A stretch of DNA of 64,000 nucleotides from Lederbergia graminis. Its GTDB lineage: Bacteria > Bacillota > Bacilli > Bacillales > Bacillaceae_C. The translations under genes were made by a program, and so were the position numbers. The stretch spans positions 1 to 64,000 of the forward strand of contig NZ_JBHSMC010000016.1 in the NCBI RefSeq assembly GCF_042655485.1. The letters run 5' to 3'. A model generated the notes under the pieces. It saw nothing but the letters and a program-made list of their open reading frames with translations. It did no database searches and was not told the DNA's origin. Positions within the stretch are counted from its first letter, which is position 1, and each line of letters opens with the position of its first letter. Positions 1 to 8,469 of this stretch are shown here, one piece after another.

Positions 1-2
1 AC

Positions 3-39
3 CCTCAGTTTAAAAATCTAAATTGCTGAGGTTTATTTC
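3..39 (+). terminator. Weak hairpin followed by T-rich tract
   Basis: The arms CCTCAG (3-8) and CTGAGG (26-31) can pair and are followed by TTTATTTCC. It could end a plus-strand gene lying left of the window. The stem is only six pairs, so this is tentative. Confidence 0.35.
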
Positions 40-107
40 CTATGCCAAAAATTTATATTGTATAATAATTAAATGTTAAATTTACACTTGACTAATCGTA
101 GGAAATG

Positions 108-330
108 AGGCTGGGACAGAGGAATATGGATGCAAATAAAAACCGAACTATAACTTGATTTTAAAACAAGATAGTTTGGTCACCTTTTCAATCACAAAAA
201 TTTTATGGTTACCAGCGGAGGAAATACACGAAGACTCCTGCGGGAATAAAGGCCTCGATGAGACCCCGCAGGCGTTTAGCGCCGAGGAGGCTCATTAGCC
301 GCCCGCGGAAAGCGAAGTGTATTTCCGAAG
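108..330. repeat. Composite intergenic palindromic repeat, Bacillaceae type
   Basis: This gene-free stretch starts with GGCTGGGACA, the same leader seen again near 61179. It continues with a hairpin at 141-180 (arms ACCGAACTAT and ATAGTTTGGT) and a G+C-rich palindrome at 220-326. The palindrome is closed by GGAAATACAC (220-229) and GTGTATTTCC (317-326), with inner pairs CCTGCGGG/CCCGCAGG (237-244/265-272) and GGCG..CGCC (271-283). The inner text (GAAGACTCCTGCGGGA, GATGAGACCCCGCAGG, CCGCGGAAAGCGAAG) is of a type I know from many Bacillus-related genomes, where it recurs between genes. No protein is encoded. The rest of 331-515 shows nothing I can assign. Confidence 0.7.
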
Positions 331-515
331 CGTTATAGCTACACTTACATTGTTCGGATTTACATTCAAGTCAAATGGTTATGTCCCAACCTCTTTATTT
401 TTTGATAAAAACCTTGCTTTAAGAGACTTCAATATAAACAACATAAAAGGACAGCCTACTGTTATTACGTTAACTAATAGGCAGCCCCTAGTATTAATAA
501 TTCGCTATGAATATA

Positions 516-1946
516 TTATTTAGCTTTAATATTCTTCAAAAACTCATCTCGTAAATCTTCTCGACCGATAACTTTACTTAAGCGATTCTCCCACATTTCT
601 TTTGTCACATATTTATATGGACCCGTCTGCACGACAAGTGGCAGTGGATCAGGTTGTTTCCCTGGTTGCACATGTTCATGTGTCCATTTTTGCAACAAAT
701 GATCTAATTCTGCAACAATGTCTTCCCGCTCTTCTGCAAGATTCTTTGTCATATTAGGGTCATCTTTCATATTATATAATTCTATCGGTTCTAGTGGCAC
801 GACGCCAGGATGATAGGTTCGCATTAACAACCAATCATCTGTACGAACGGAACGACTAACACTATATAAACCATGATCCCATACTAAATATTCACGAGCT
901 TCATAGTCTTCCTCTCTAAGTAATGACGCAAACGACTTACCATCCCATTTTTTCGGTACTTTAATGCCAAGTAAATCAACTATTGTAGCAGTTAAATCAA
1001 CATTATAGACAAGTTCATTGAATCGTTTATTCTTCTGTTTCATTCCTGGCCATTTTATTATCATTGGGATATTATGGACTGCTTCATCGGCACATACATG
1101 GTCCCCATATATACCGTGTTCCCCCATTGCTTCCCCATGGTCCCCACTAATAACGATTGCTGTTTCGTCCATGATTCCAAGCTCTTCTAGTTTTGCAAAT
1201 AAGCGTCCTAGCTGCTCGTCCATGAATCGGATAGAGCCGTCGTATGCATCTACAAATGCTTTAAAATCATCCGAATTACGGATTCGGTCCGGAATGGAAG
1301 GTGCATTACTTTTTCCATCTCCGTGTGGAAAAAGGTTAAGAGCACTGAATGGAGCATAATTATCTTGATGGCTCGCAATCGCTTCCGCATCTGGCCATGC
1401 TGGTGGTGGTGTATCCTTAAACATCTCTTGATATTCTACTGGCATCGTATAATTTCGGTGTGGATCCCAAACTTGTAAATGTAAGAAATAATTATCATCA
1501 CGTCCATTTTCATCTAACCATGGTAACACCGCATCCATTACTTCATCTGCATCTTCATTACCCTTCTTTAACGTATGGGTATGGACCTCATTCCAACCAG
1601 CCATAAACCAAAAAGCATCATGACGATCAGCAAACGAAGAAAACGTTGCCAATTTATAGCCTTGGTTACGCAAATAACGGATGAACATTGGTTGGTCCGG
1701 ATGATTACTAATTCGGAAATCACAACCAGGTCCCCAATGTGTTAAAACACCGTGATTAATTCCAAACATTCCACTCGCAAATGATGCTCTTGATGGAACA
1801 CATGGTGAGCTAGCACAATATGCCCGTGTAAAACTTACACCTTGCTCTGCAATCTTATCAATATTAGGAGTAGTATTTCGGTGATATCCATTAGCTCCAA
1901 TATGCTTTGGTCGTAACGAATCAATATCAATATAGATAACTCGCAT
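516..1946 (-). CDS. Type I (Cys-type) sulfatase
   Basis: Arylsulfatase-superfamily hydrolase of 476 aa, expected to remove sulfate esters from a glycan. The N-terminal metal-binding segment IDIDSLRP is followed by the sulfatase signature C-V-P-S-R, whose Cys49 would be converted to formylglycine. Later elements fit the alkaline-phosphatase fold (ISGDHGEAMGEHG, YGDHVCADE). I start at the ATG at 1946 because GGGGAGATGAGGAA lies just before it and the product then aligns with the second sulfatase in this window; a longer frame to 1979 lacks this support. It is the last gene of the glycan operon, after the GH35 gene, separated by a strong hairpin. No signal peptide is visible, so it probably acts on imported oligosaccharides. 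The substrate is not readable from sequence. Confidence 0.9.
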   Translation of the reverse strand: MRVIYIDIDSLRPKHIGANGYHRNTTPNIDKIAEQGVSFTRAYCASSPCVPSRASFASGMFGINHGVLTHWGPGCDFRISNHPDQPMFIRYLRNQGYKLATFSSFADRHDAFWFMAGWNEVHTHTLKKGNEDADEVMDAVLPWLDENGRDDNYFLHLQVWDPHRNYTMPVEYQEMFKDTPPPAWPDAEAIASHQDNYAPFSALNLFPHGDGKSNAPSIPDRIRNSDDFKAFVDAYDGSIRFMDEQLGRLFAKLEELGIMDETAIVISGDHGEAMGEHGIYGDHVCADEAVHNIPMIIKWPGMKQKNKRFNELVYNVDLTATIVDLLGIKVPKKWDGKSFASLLREEDYEAREYLVWDHGLYSVSRSVRTDDWLLMRTYHPGVVPLEPIELYNMKDDPNMTKNLAEEREDIVAELDHLLQKWTHEHVQPGKQPDPLPLVVQTGPYKYVTKEMWENRLSKVIGREDLRDEFLKNIKAK

Positions 1947-1971
1947 TTCCTCATCTCCCCATATTATGTAA

Positions 1972-2004
1972 AGAACCATATTAGAGCTTGTCTAATATGG
2001 TTCT
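1972..2004 (-). other. Strong intercistronic hairpin upstream of sulfatase
   Basis: A perfect 14-bp stem (1972-1985 with 1991-2004) and 5-nt loop sits between the GH35 stop and the sulfatase ribosome site. Only a weak TTCTTT tract follows on the minus strand. It may be a partial terminator, an mRNA-stabilising element or a processing site that lowers sulfatase expression relative to upstream genes. Confidence 0.6.
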
Positions 2005-2051
2005 GATTTAATATCATTTTACAACAAATCAGTATCTGTTTTCTGATTTTT

Positions 2052-4460
2052 TTAATTAAACTTTATAATTAATTGTGGATCTGCTTTACCATGCTTATTG
2101 GAATAAACATATGTGATTCCATTCTTTTGTTCCACTTTATAATCACTATTTGCAACGATTTCTTTATCTGTTTTAAGAGCAATAACATCTTGTGCTTGCG
2201 TTAAGCGGAATTCAATTGCGTTTGCTTCCACATTCAAAATTTCTGCAGTGGAATAAACAATTTCGCCTATATCAAGCTTAAGATTTATCGGCAGCATTAC
2301 TGCTTCTTTATTTTGTAAAAGAATATCGCGGCCTTCAAATAATGCTTCACCATTGTGGTATAGTTTAAATTCTTTATCTAATCCATCAAGATTGATTAAG
2401 TGGATAAAGCGTTCACCTTCAGCGTTAGCAGTTGATGTACTGAAGATACCGTGATCCTCATAATCATGTGTAAGTGTAGCTTTCACACCTAATTGCTCAA
2501 AGATTCGACCAAAGAATGTTAAATCACATGGATAGTAAGCTGCAATCACTACTGCTCTACCCTTTCCAACTGTCGCATCAAATGCACACATTTCATTCGT
2601 ACCGTATACCTCTAGAATAGGGGTAGCAGTATCAGATGTTAATGTTTGTGCAATATGTGTACGAGTTTCAGGACGTGGCGCTGCCCAGTTCACTGCATTT
2701 ACAGATAAGTAGTATCCGTGATACCCATGCTTTTCTCCTGTTACTTTAACATCAAGAGCATCTGCAAGGAGCGTGCACTCATTACCTTCCATATCAAACT
2801 GTGGTACTTCACCATATAAGAGGATTTTTCCTCCTTCATTCATGAAATTCACTAGTTTTTCCTGAACATGTGCTGCCATATATTTTGCTGATGGAAGCGC
2901 AAGAATTTCTGTATCTTCTACAGAGAAAGGTTTATTTTGAATATCAATCGAACCGAAGCGGTGACCTTTAAGTAGCATTGCACGCGCTACGCTTTCCCAT
3001 GCTCCACCACGGTCCCGGTTACGAGTTAGATTTTCAAGAATGTCTTTCATCTTCTCACTATGTGGGTAGTGGTATTCCGTCATATAATAATCTGGAATAA
3101 AAGCAAAAGCGATATTATCTCTTTCTTCATCCATTGCAGCTACCTTATCCGCTACAGCTGTTAATGTTTTTACGGAACGAGCCATTCTCGGGAATGTGTA
3201 ATTTAACTTTCCTGTTGGACCAACTGGAGCTGCGAATCCGTGATGCTCTCCAGTTGCTGCAATCCGGTCATTTCCGTCTCCTGGTAATTCATCTAGACGA
3301 TAGTTACGACCACCTGCGAATAAGTAATAGTTTATTAGTCTAGCACCTTGTGCTACACACATTCTTGCACGGAAGTCTGTTGCTGATGGATCATTTCTAC
3401 CACTTAGGTTATTACCAAAGTTTCCGTCTCCACAGTTAAATTCAACGGATGTGATTGGTTGATCTGGTAGGTGAACAGAATCCATGAATCCATTTAATAA
3501 ATATAAATCTTGGAATGTTTCCATCGTGATGTCACCAAAGTAAATATCAGATCCAGAAAGATAACCAGGTTCTTGGTAAGTTTCATATAATTGGCTAATT
3601 CCAATTGGGAACGTAAATGCACGTCCTCCACCCATACCGTGAATATTCACGACAAATGGGATACCTTTTACACCGAACTCTTCCGCATAGCTTCTTAATA
3701 CTGATACATATTTTGTAAAACGATGGCGCATATAATAGCCAAGGTCTTTCATTAAGTACAATGAATATGATTCTTTTGGTGAACGAATTGCATTATTACG
3801 TGCTTCCTTATTGGAAAAATCAATTGGATAGCGTTCTGACAATGTATTCGCATCATATTTTTCTGATACCCACTCAGTAAAATCATCTAATACAAAATCC
3901 GTTAAGTCTGGAGTGTTACTTACCCAAGATAACATACCAATTTCATTATCTAATTGGAAAGCGATAATATTACCATTTGGATATATACGAGGTGCTGCAA
4001 CTTCCATTAATGCTTCATACCATTTCTTCGCACTCTCTAGGAATCCTGGGTGTAAATAGTCTACTGTCGGTGTTGTAGCAGGCTTTTCATCCCAGCCAAT
4101 AGGAACGATTTCTGGATACTTTTCATAAACCCAATATGGTAAACCTTCATTTTTCATTTCTGCCATAATAAATGGTCCTGGACGAAGGAAGAAGTATAGT
4201 CCATTTTCTTGACATAGATCAATAAATGCTTGAAGATCTGTTTCTGGACGTGTCTTACCAGTAAGGTCAAACTCTCCTTCTACTGGCTCGTGAATAAGCC
4301 ATGGCACATATGTGGCAACTGCATTCATACCTGCCATTTTCAATTTATCAATGCGGTCTTGCCAATCTTCACGATCAAGACGGTAATAATGAATTTCCCC
4401 TGCCATAATTAATTGTGGCTTTCCATCTATTAAAATTTGCTTATTTTTAATTTCAATCAT
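2052..4460 (-). CDS. Glycoside hydrolase family 35 enzyme (beta-galactosidase or exo-glucosaminidase type)
   Basis: 802-aa TIM-barrel glycosidase. The N-terminus (AGEIHYYRLDREDWQ, MAGMNAVATYVPW) is typical of GH35. The likely acid/base is Glu173 in QLDNEIG and the nucleophile Glu340 in ITSVEFNCG. After the barrel (to about residue 430) there is a Rossmann-like domain resembling the trimerisation domain of GH42 and archaeal GlmA enzymes (EILALPSAKYMA, GGKILLYGE), then a beta-rich tail. No signal peptide, so it is cytoplasmic and acts on imported oligosaccharide from the non-reducing end. The ATG at 4460 follows a GGAGTGAT ribosome site. It lies between the GH144-like gene and the sulfatase. 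Beta-galactosidase is the default GH35 activity; the domain layout also fits exo-beta-glucosaminidase. Confidence 0.85.
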   Translation of the reverse strand: MIEIKNKQILIDGKPQLIMAGEIHYYRLDREDWQDRIDKLKMAGMNAVATYVPWLIHEPVEGEFDLTGKTRPETDLQAFIDLCQENGLYFFLRPGPFIMAEMKNEGLPYWVYEKYPEIVPIGWDEKPATTPTVDYLHPGFLESAKKWYEALMEVAAPRIYPNGNIIAFQLDNEIGMLSWVSNTPDLTDFVLDDFTEWVSEKYDANTLSERYPIDFSNKEARNNAIRSPKESYSLYLMKDLGYYMRHRFTKYVSVLRSYAEEFGVKGIPFVVNIHGMGGGRAFTFPIGISQLYETYQEPGYLSGSDIYFGDITMETFQDLYLLNGFMDSVHLPDQPITSVEFNCGDGNFGNNLSGRNDPSATDFRARMCVAQGARLINYYLFAGGRNYRLDELPGDGNDRIAATGEHHGFAAPVGPTGKLNYTFPRMARSVKTLTAVADKVAAMDEERDNIAFAFIPDYYMTEYHYPHSEKMKDILENLTRNRDRGGAWESVARAMLLKGHRFGSIDIQNKPFSVEDTEILALPSAKYMAAHVQEKLVNFMNEGGKILLYGEVPQFDMEGNECTLLADALDVKVTGEKHGYHGYYLSVNAVNWAAPRPETRTHIAQTLTSDTATPILEVYGTNEMCAFDATVGKGRAVVIAAYYPCDLTFFGRIFEQLGVKATLTHDYEDHGIFSTSTANAEGERFIHLINLDGLDKEFKLYHNGEALFEGRDILLQNKEAVMLPINLKLDIGEIVYSTAEILNVEANAIEFRLTQAQDVIALKTDKEIVANSDYKVEQKNGITYVYSNKHGKADPQLIIKFN

Positions 4461-4489
4461 GCTGTATCACTCCAGCCTAATTATTTTTT

Positions 4490-4520
4490 GAGGGACAAGG
4501 TTCCTGACCCCATGTCCCTC
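4490..4520 (-). other. Intercistronic hairpin upstream of GH35 gene
   Basis: The arms GAGGGACA (4490-4497) and TGTCCCTC (4513-4520) flank a loop with GGGGTCAGG on the minus strand. The 3' side is A-rich rather than U-rich, so it is not a standard terminator for the operon. It is a candidate stabiliser or processing site. The GGTCAG text also occurs in the terminator at 33301-33355. Confidence 0.55.
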
Positions 4521-4525
4521 TATCC

Positions 4526-6592
4526 TTATTGCTCTATTTTTAGTGTGAATTCACTTTCAACTTTCGTGCCTGTACGAGCTTCTTTAAAGATAATTCCTTT
4601 TGCTTTTGACTTTGGTACAACTTCGAATTTGATGAATTTCCCTACATCTTCTTCCTTAACGGTATACGATAGTGAAGTTGCTCCGTCGATTGGTTCAAAA
4701 TCACCTTTACTCTTATCAGATATATACCACTGATATGTTGAATCGCCTTCCTCTTCACCTAAAGGATCGTAATAAACGTATGAACCTGTAAGTGTCTTAC
4801 CGACAATAGAATCTCCATGAATTACGACATGATGAGCAGCTGGTTGATGTTGAATGAATTGAAGATCATCCATGTAAATTTCTTTTGTGCTATCAGCTTC
4901 TGGTAGAATACGAATAGTAGAGACTTCATCGATTACTTCTGGTTGATCAGAAAGATCCCATAGAAGTTCATTCCATTCATCCTTTTCAGAGAGTTTAAAT
5001 TCCTCTGAGACAAGTTCTTTACCATCCTCATCTAAGAGCGTCACCGTAATGGCAGCGTCACCATAAATATGTGCTCGTAGCATATCAAACTCTTCTTCAT
5101 CATCTATTTCATGTAAATGAGCAGAGATTTCATTTCCAACTTCAACTTTTAAACTGTACAATCCTGTAAATGCTCGTTCATCACTCATTTGTAGGCCGTT
5201 TACATCTTTTGCGAACCAACCGTCATGAAATACATTGCCTTCAAAGTCATCGATTACGACCGTATTTTTTGGTGTTAAACTAACCTTTTTCAGTCCACTT
5301 TGAACATATTTATTTTGCATAAATAAGTCCCAAATAAGGCCTGTACGGAAGTTCTCAATCATTAATAGTGTTATTCCTTTATTAATGCCAATCACATCTG
5401 TCGCATACCAATCTGGTTCAACGTCAAGATTGTATGCATCTTTAAATCCATATTTCCCCCATAATTCTGGGTGATTTTCTTTATAATTCTTCAGTGCATC
5501 GATCGTTTCCTCCGGAGTAAAAACAATGGAACCAGCAGCACCAGCCGGTGGGACTGTACCATCCACAAAATGGGCATCGTTATTAAAGCCACTTGGTGCA
5601 TCACCATAAAGTCCGTTGTACCCCTTTGGACCATCACTTGCCGTCATCCCCCAAGAATTAGAGCCTAATGTTTCAAAGTTTTTTCCTTGGTCAATGGCAT
5701 ATTTTCTGCTAGTTAAAGAAGCAATAATAGAATTGCTATACCAGTCTACACCTTTTTTATCTTCTAGATGTCGCAGATCAAACCAAGCATGGGAGAACTG
5801 ATATGTAAAAATAGAGCCAAACCAGGAGTGAATAAATTTAGGATACCCACCATACCCTGCTAAATGGCGCTGAAAATCATAAAACATATCTGTGTTCGTT
5901 GGATGTGTAGGAGATGCGGACCCTAGGAAATACATCATTAGTTGCTCCGCGTAAAAGTCCCAATTTCCTGCAAATCCACTTTCAGGATGGTAGCCCATGT
6001 AGAACATATTTCTATTTTTATCTCGGTACCATTCCCAATCAACACGCTTGTATAGTTGCTCAGCTTTATCTTTTATTTCGCCTCCGAAATATTCCGCGGC
6101 AACAAAAGCACCGTTGATTGCAATAGCCGTATCGATAACGGAAACTTCACTATTCCAAGCTCTTTTTCCTGTATTCATATCCAGAAAATGATAAAAATGG
6201 CCGTTTACATGCTCAGCCGTATTTAACAATGTATTTAATGTACCTAACGTTCTTTCATATGCCTCATCATGTGTTACCCAGCCTCTCTCCACTCCAATAA
6301 CGTAAGCAGATAAGCCGTACCCTACAGATGCAACACTACTTATACCAGGTGCCCCTGGGTAACGATCTCGAATGAGACCATACCCAGGACTACCTTCTTG
6401 TGTTGTTGTTTCATTCCAAAAGAAATCAAAACTCTTCCTAGACTCTTCATCTAGTAGTGCTTCTGTTTCTTTATCTAACGTTGGTCCTTTTTTTGCGATA
6501 CTAAACCAACCCATGTTATTGCCTACTATTAACCCTGCACCAACTGCAACTATAACAATAACAGCAATAACTGCTAATTTAAGGCGATTCAT
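4526..6592 (-). CDS. Membrane-anchored glycoamylase-fold (GH144-like) glycosidase with CBM-like and Ig-like domains
   Basis: 688 aa. Residues 7-27 form a hydrophobic signal anchor. Residues about 40-450 match the glycoamylase family (PF10091): GYGLIRDRYPG, SVASVGYGLSAYVIGVERGW and NSWGMTASDGPKGYNG are characteristic alpha6/alpha6-barrel segments. Characterised members of this fold include GH144 endo-beta-1,2-glucanases, but the family is broad. Residues about 455-580 look like a galactose-binding-type beta-sandwich (IDDFEGNVFHDGW, IYMDDLQFI). Residues 590-688 are an Ig-like domain of the STYQWYISD type. This arrangement suggests an extracellular enzyme trimming polymer near the membrane before uptake. 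It is preceded by the second permease pair. Fold assignment is firm; activity is inferred. Confidence 0.8.
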   Translation of the reverse strand: MNRLKLAVIAVIVIVAVGAGLIVGNNMGWFSIAKKGPTLDKETEALLDEESRKSFDFFWNETTTQEGSPGYGLIRDRYPGAPGISSVASVGYGLSAYVIGVERGWVTHDEAYERTLGTLNTLLNTAEHVNGHFYHFLDMNTGKRAWNSEVSVIDTAIAINGAFVAAEYFGGEIKDKAEQLYKRVDWEWYRDKNRNMFYMGYHPESGFAGNWDFYAEQLMMYFLGSASPTHPTNTDMFYDFQRHLAGYGGYPKFIHSWFGSIFTYQFSHAWFDLRHLEDKKGVDWYSNSIIASLTSRKYAIDQGKNFETLGSNSWGMTASDGPKGYNGLYGDAPSGFNNDAHFVDGTVPPAGAAGSIVFTPEETIDALKNYKENHPELWGKYGFKDAYNLDVEPDWYATDVIGINKGITLLMIENFRTGLIWDLFMQNKYVQSGLKKVSLTPKNTVVIDDFEGNVFHDGWFAKDVNGLQMSDERAFTGLYSLKVEVGNEISAHLHEIDDEEEFDMLRAHIYGDAAITVTLLDEDGKELVSEEFKLSEKDEWNELLWDLSDQPEVIDEVSTIRILPEADSTKEIYMDDLQFIQHQPAAHHVVIHGDSIVGKTLTGSYVYYDPLGEEEGDSTYQWYISDKSKGDFEPIDGATSLSYTVKEEDVGKFIKFEVVPKSKAKGIIFKEARTGTKVESEFTLKIEQ

Positions 6593-6635
6593 ACAATTTA
6601 CTACTCCCTTAAATATCCTTTTACCTATGGAGACA

Positions 6636-7586
6636 TTATTCTCCTGTAATACCAGATCGGTCTACACCTTCTACGAACCAACGTTGTGTAATGAAGTAGA
6701 CAATCAACAATGGCAAAATGGATAGTAATGTTCCAGCTAACCTAATTGCCTCATTTATTTGGTTACCACTCATTTCCATACCAACAGGGAACATCTTCTG
6801 ATATGTTGCTACGAATTTTTCAAGTTCTAGTGGTAATGTAGACAAGGCATTTCCAAAGTAAATGGATGCCAAGTATGTCTCATTCCAATACCAAACAAAT
6901 GAGAAGAGGAAGGAAATAATAAATGATGGTACTGCCATCGGAATTGCAATGGTAAGGAATATTCTCAAATGTCCCGCACCATCAATTTGCGCTGCTTCCT
7001 CTAGTGCCTTCGGTAAAGCTTTAAAGAATTGATAGAAAATCAAGATGAATATAGCACTATTTAACCCTTGTCCTGTAACTGCCGGTAGTAAAAATGCGTT
7101 TAGACTACCAAGAATATTTAATTCATTGAAGAATATATATCTTGGAATCAACGTTACTGGTGCCGGTATGATAAATGTTGCAAGTACAAGCGCAAAAATA
7201 GTCTTCTTAAATGGGAAATCGAACCGTGCTAATCCATACCCGATAACAGCTGCTATTGCAGTTTGTACTATAGATGGCAATACTGTTACATACAGCGTCT
7301 CTAGTAGTGTAGGTATGAAATCCAATACTTGAATAGCTCTCTCATAGTTCCCTACATAAAATGTTGTCGGAATCCAGTTAACAAGTGGATTTAAAATATC
7401 ATCCAATGTCTTGAAGCTATATACTCCTAAATAGATGATCGGATATAAGTAAACAAATCCGATTCCTATTAATAGTCCATATATCAGCACTTTTACAAGG
7501 AACCCATCAGTTCCATGCATCCCCAACAGCCATCTTTTTACTTTTATATAAAGATTCTCTGCTCTTTTTAGTGTTAAATTTTGCAC
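6636..7586 (-). CDS. Carbohydrate ABC transporter permease (MalG type)
   Basis: 316-aa inner-membrane permease with about six membrane segments. The ATPase-contacting EAA loop is clear: EEAAQIDGAGHLRIFLTIAI, followed by PMAVPS. The N-terminus has an extra cytoplasmic stretch of about 35 residues before the first segment. The start is GTG at 7586, with GGAAGGG six bases upstream. It pairs with the MalF-type permease just upstream (17-bp gap) to form the second permease pair of the locus. Carbohydrate uptake 1 family membership is sure; the sugar is unknown. Confidence 0.92.
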   Translation of the reverse strand: MQNLTLKRAENLYIKVKRWLLGMHGTDGFLVKVLIYGLLIGIGFVYLYPIIYLGVYSFKTLDDILNPLVNWIPTTFYVGNYERAIQVLDFIPTLLETLYVTVLPSIVQTAIAAVIGYGLARFDFPFKKTIFALVLATFIIPAPVTLIPRYIFFNELNILGSLNAFLLPAVTGQGLNSAIFILIFYQFFKALPKALEEAAQIDGAGHLRIFLTIAIPMAVPSFIISFLFSFVWYWNETYLASIYFGNALSTLPLELEKFVATYQKMFPVGMEMSGNQINEAIRLAGTLLSILPLLIVYFITQRWFVEGVDRSGITGE

Positions 7587-7602
7587 ATTGAACCCTTCCT
7601 TT

Positions 7603-8469
7603 TTAAGAGTGTTTTTGCTTTCTCCGCAATGTCATAATACCGACTGTGAGTGCAAGTGCAAGTGTGATAATGACAAAGTAAATCCAAGATAATGCTGACG
7701 CATAACCGAAACCAGTATCGATTCTAAACATATTTTCTTGGATGTGCCCAATCACTGCATTGAGTGAGAAAACTGAGTAAGTAACAATTGTATAAATGAG
7801 AGTAACAACAATCATTGGTACAAGACTTGGTAATGTCAGTTTCCAAAATGCTTCCCATGGTGATGCACCGTCAATCATAGCTGCTTCATACATTGATCTA
7901 TCTATTTTTTGTAGAGCTGCTAAGAAGATTAAGATCTGAACACCTGAGAACCATAAAATAACAATTAAGTTTTCTACCAAATAAAGTAATATCCCATTTA
8001 GAAAGCCATCTGGATTCGCACTCAACGCTTCATAAATTGCATACTGTTCGATTGTAGGGATTGTTGTAATCCCTTGATCGATAAGTTCCTGAATAACAGG
8101 ACCACTAGTAATGATAACCGGTAAGAAGAAAATCGTCCGGAACATTCCACGAAATTTAACCTTCTGATTTAATAACAAGGCGATTATCAAAGAAAAAACA
8201 ATAATAATTGGAACAGAGATAACTAGTTCCTTTAAATAAGTTAACAAGTGGTCCACAAAGGTTGCATCGACTGCAAAAGCATACTCATAGTTATCAAACT
8301 TAACAAAGGTTGTTTGTATACCACTCGTTGTAATTTTTACCTTTTGAAAACTTAAATACAAAGAATAGAGTAGAGGATATGCAGTAAAAATTAGAAAACC
8401 AATAATCCAGGGCGCTACGAATAGTAAACCTGTTCTGCTGTTTCTTGCTCTAAGCCCTTTTAATTTCAC
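7603..8469 (-). CDS. Carbohydrate ABC transporter permease (MalF type)
   Basis: 288-aa permease with six predicted membrane helices. The EAA loop YEAAMIDGASPWEAFWKLTL contacts the transport ATPase. It begins at GTG 8469 and overlaps the stop of the DUF5696 gene by four bases, which indicates translational coupling. The RBS GGGGGAGA lies inside that gene's end. With the MalG-type partner downstream it forms the second import channel. Because the DUF5696 gene directly precedes it, that protein may act with this pair. Confidence 0.92.
   Translation of the reverse strand: MKLKGLRARNSRTGLLFVAPWIIGFLIFTAYPLLYSLYLSFQKVKITTSGIQTTFVKFDNYEYAFAVDATFVDHLLTYLKELVISVPIIIVFSLIIALLLNQKVKFRGMFRTIFFLPVIITSGPVIQELIDQGITTIPTIEQYAIYEALSANPDGFLNGILLYLVENLIVILWFSGVQILIFLAALQKIDRSMYEAAMIDGASPWEAFWKLTLPSLVPMIVVTLIYTIVTYSVFSLNAVIGHIQENMFRIDTGFGYASALSWIYFVIITLALALTVGIMTLRRKQKHS

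Noticed and set aside
317..523. 68-aa plus-strand frame
   Set aside because: Begins inside the palindromic repeat, has no ribosome site and low-complexity composition; not treated as a gene.
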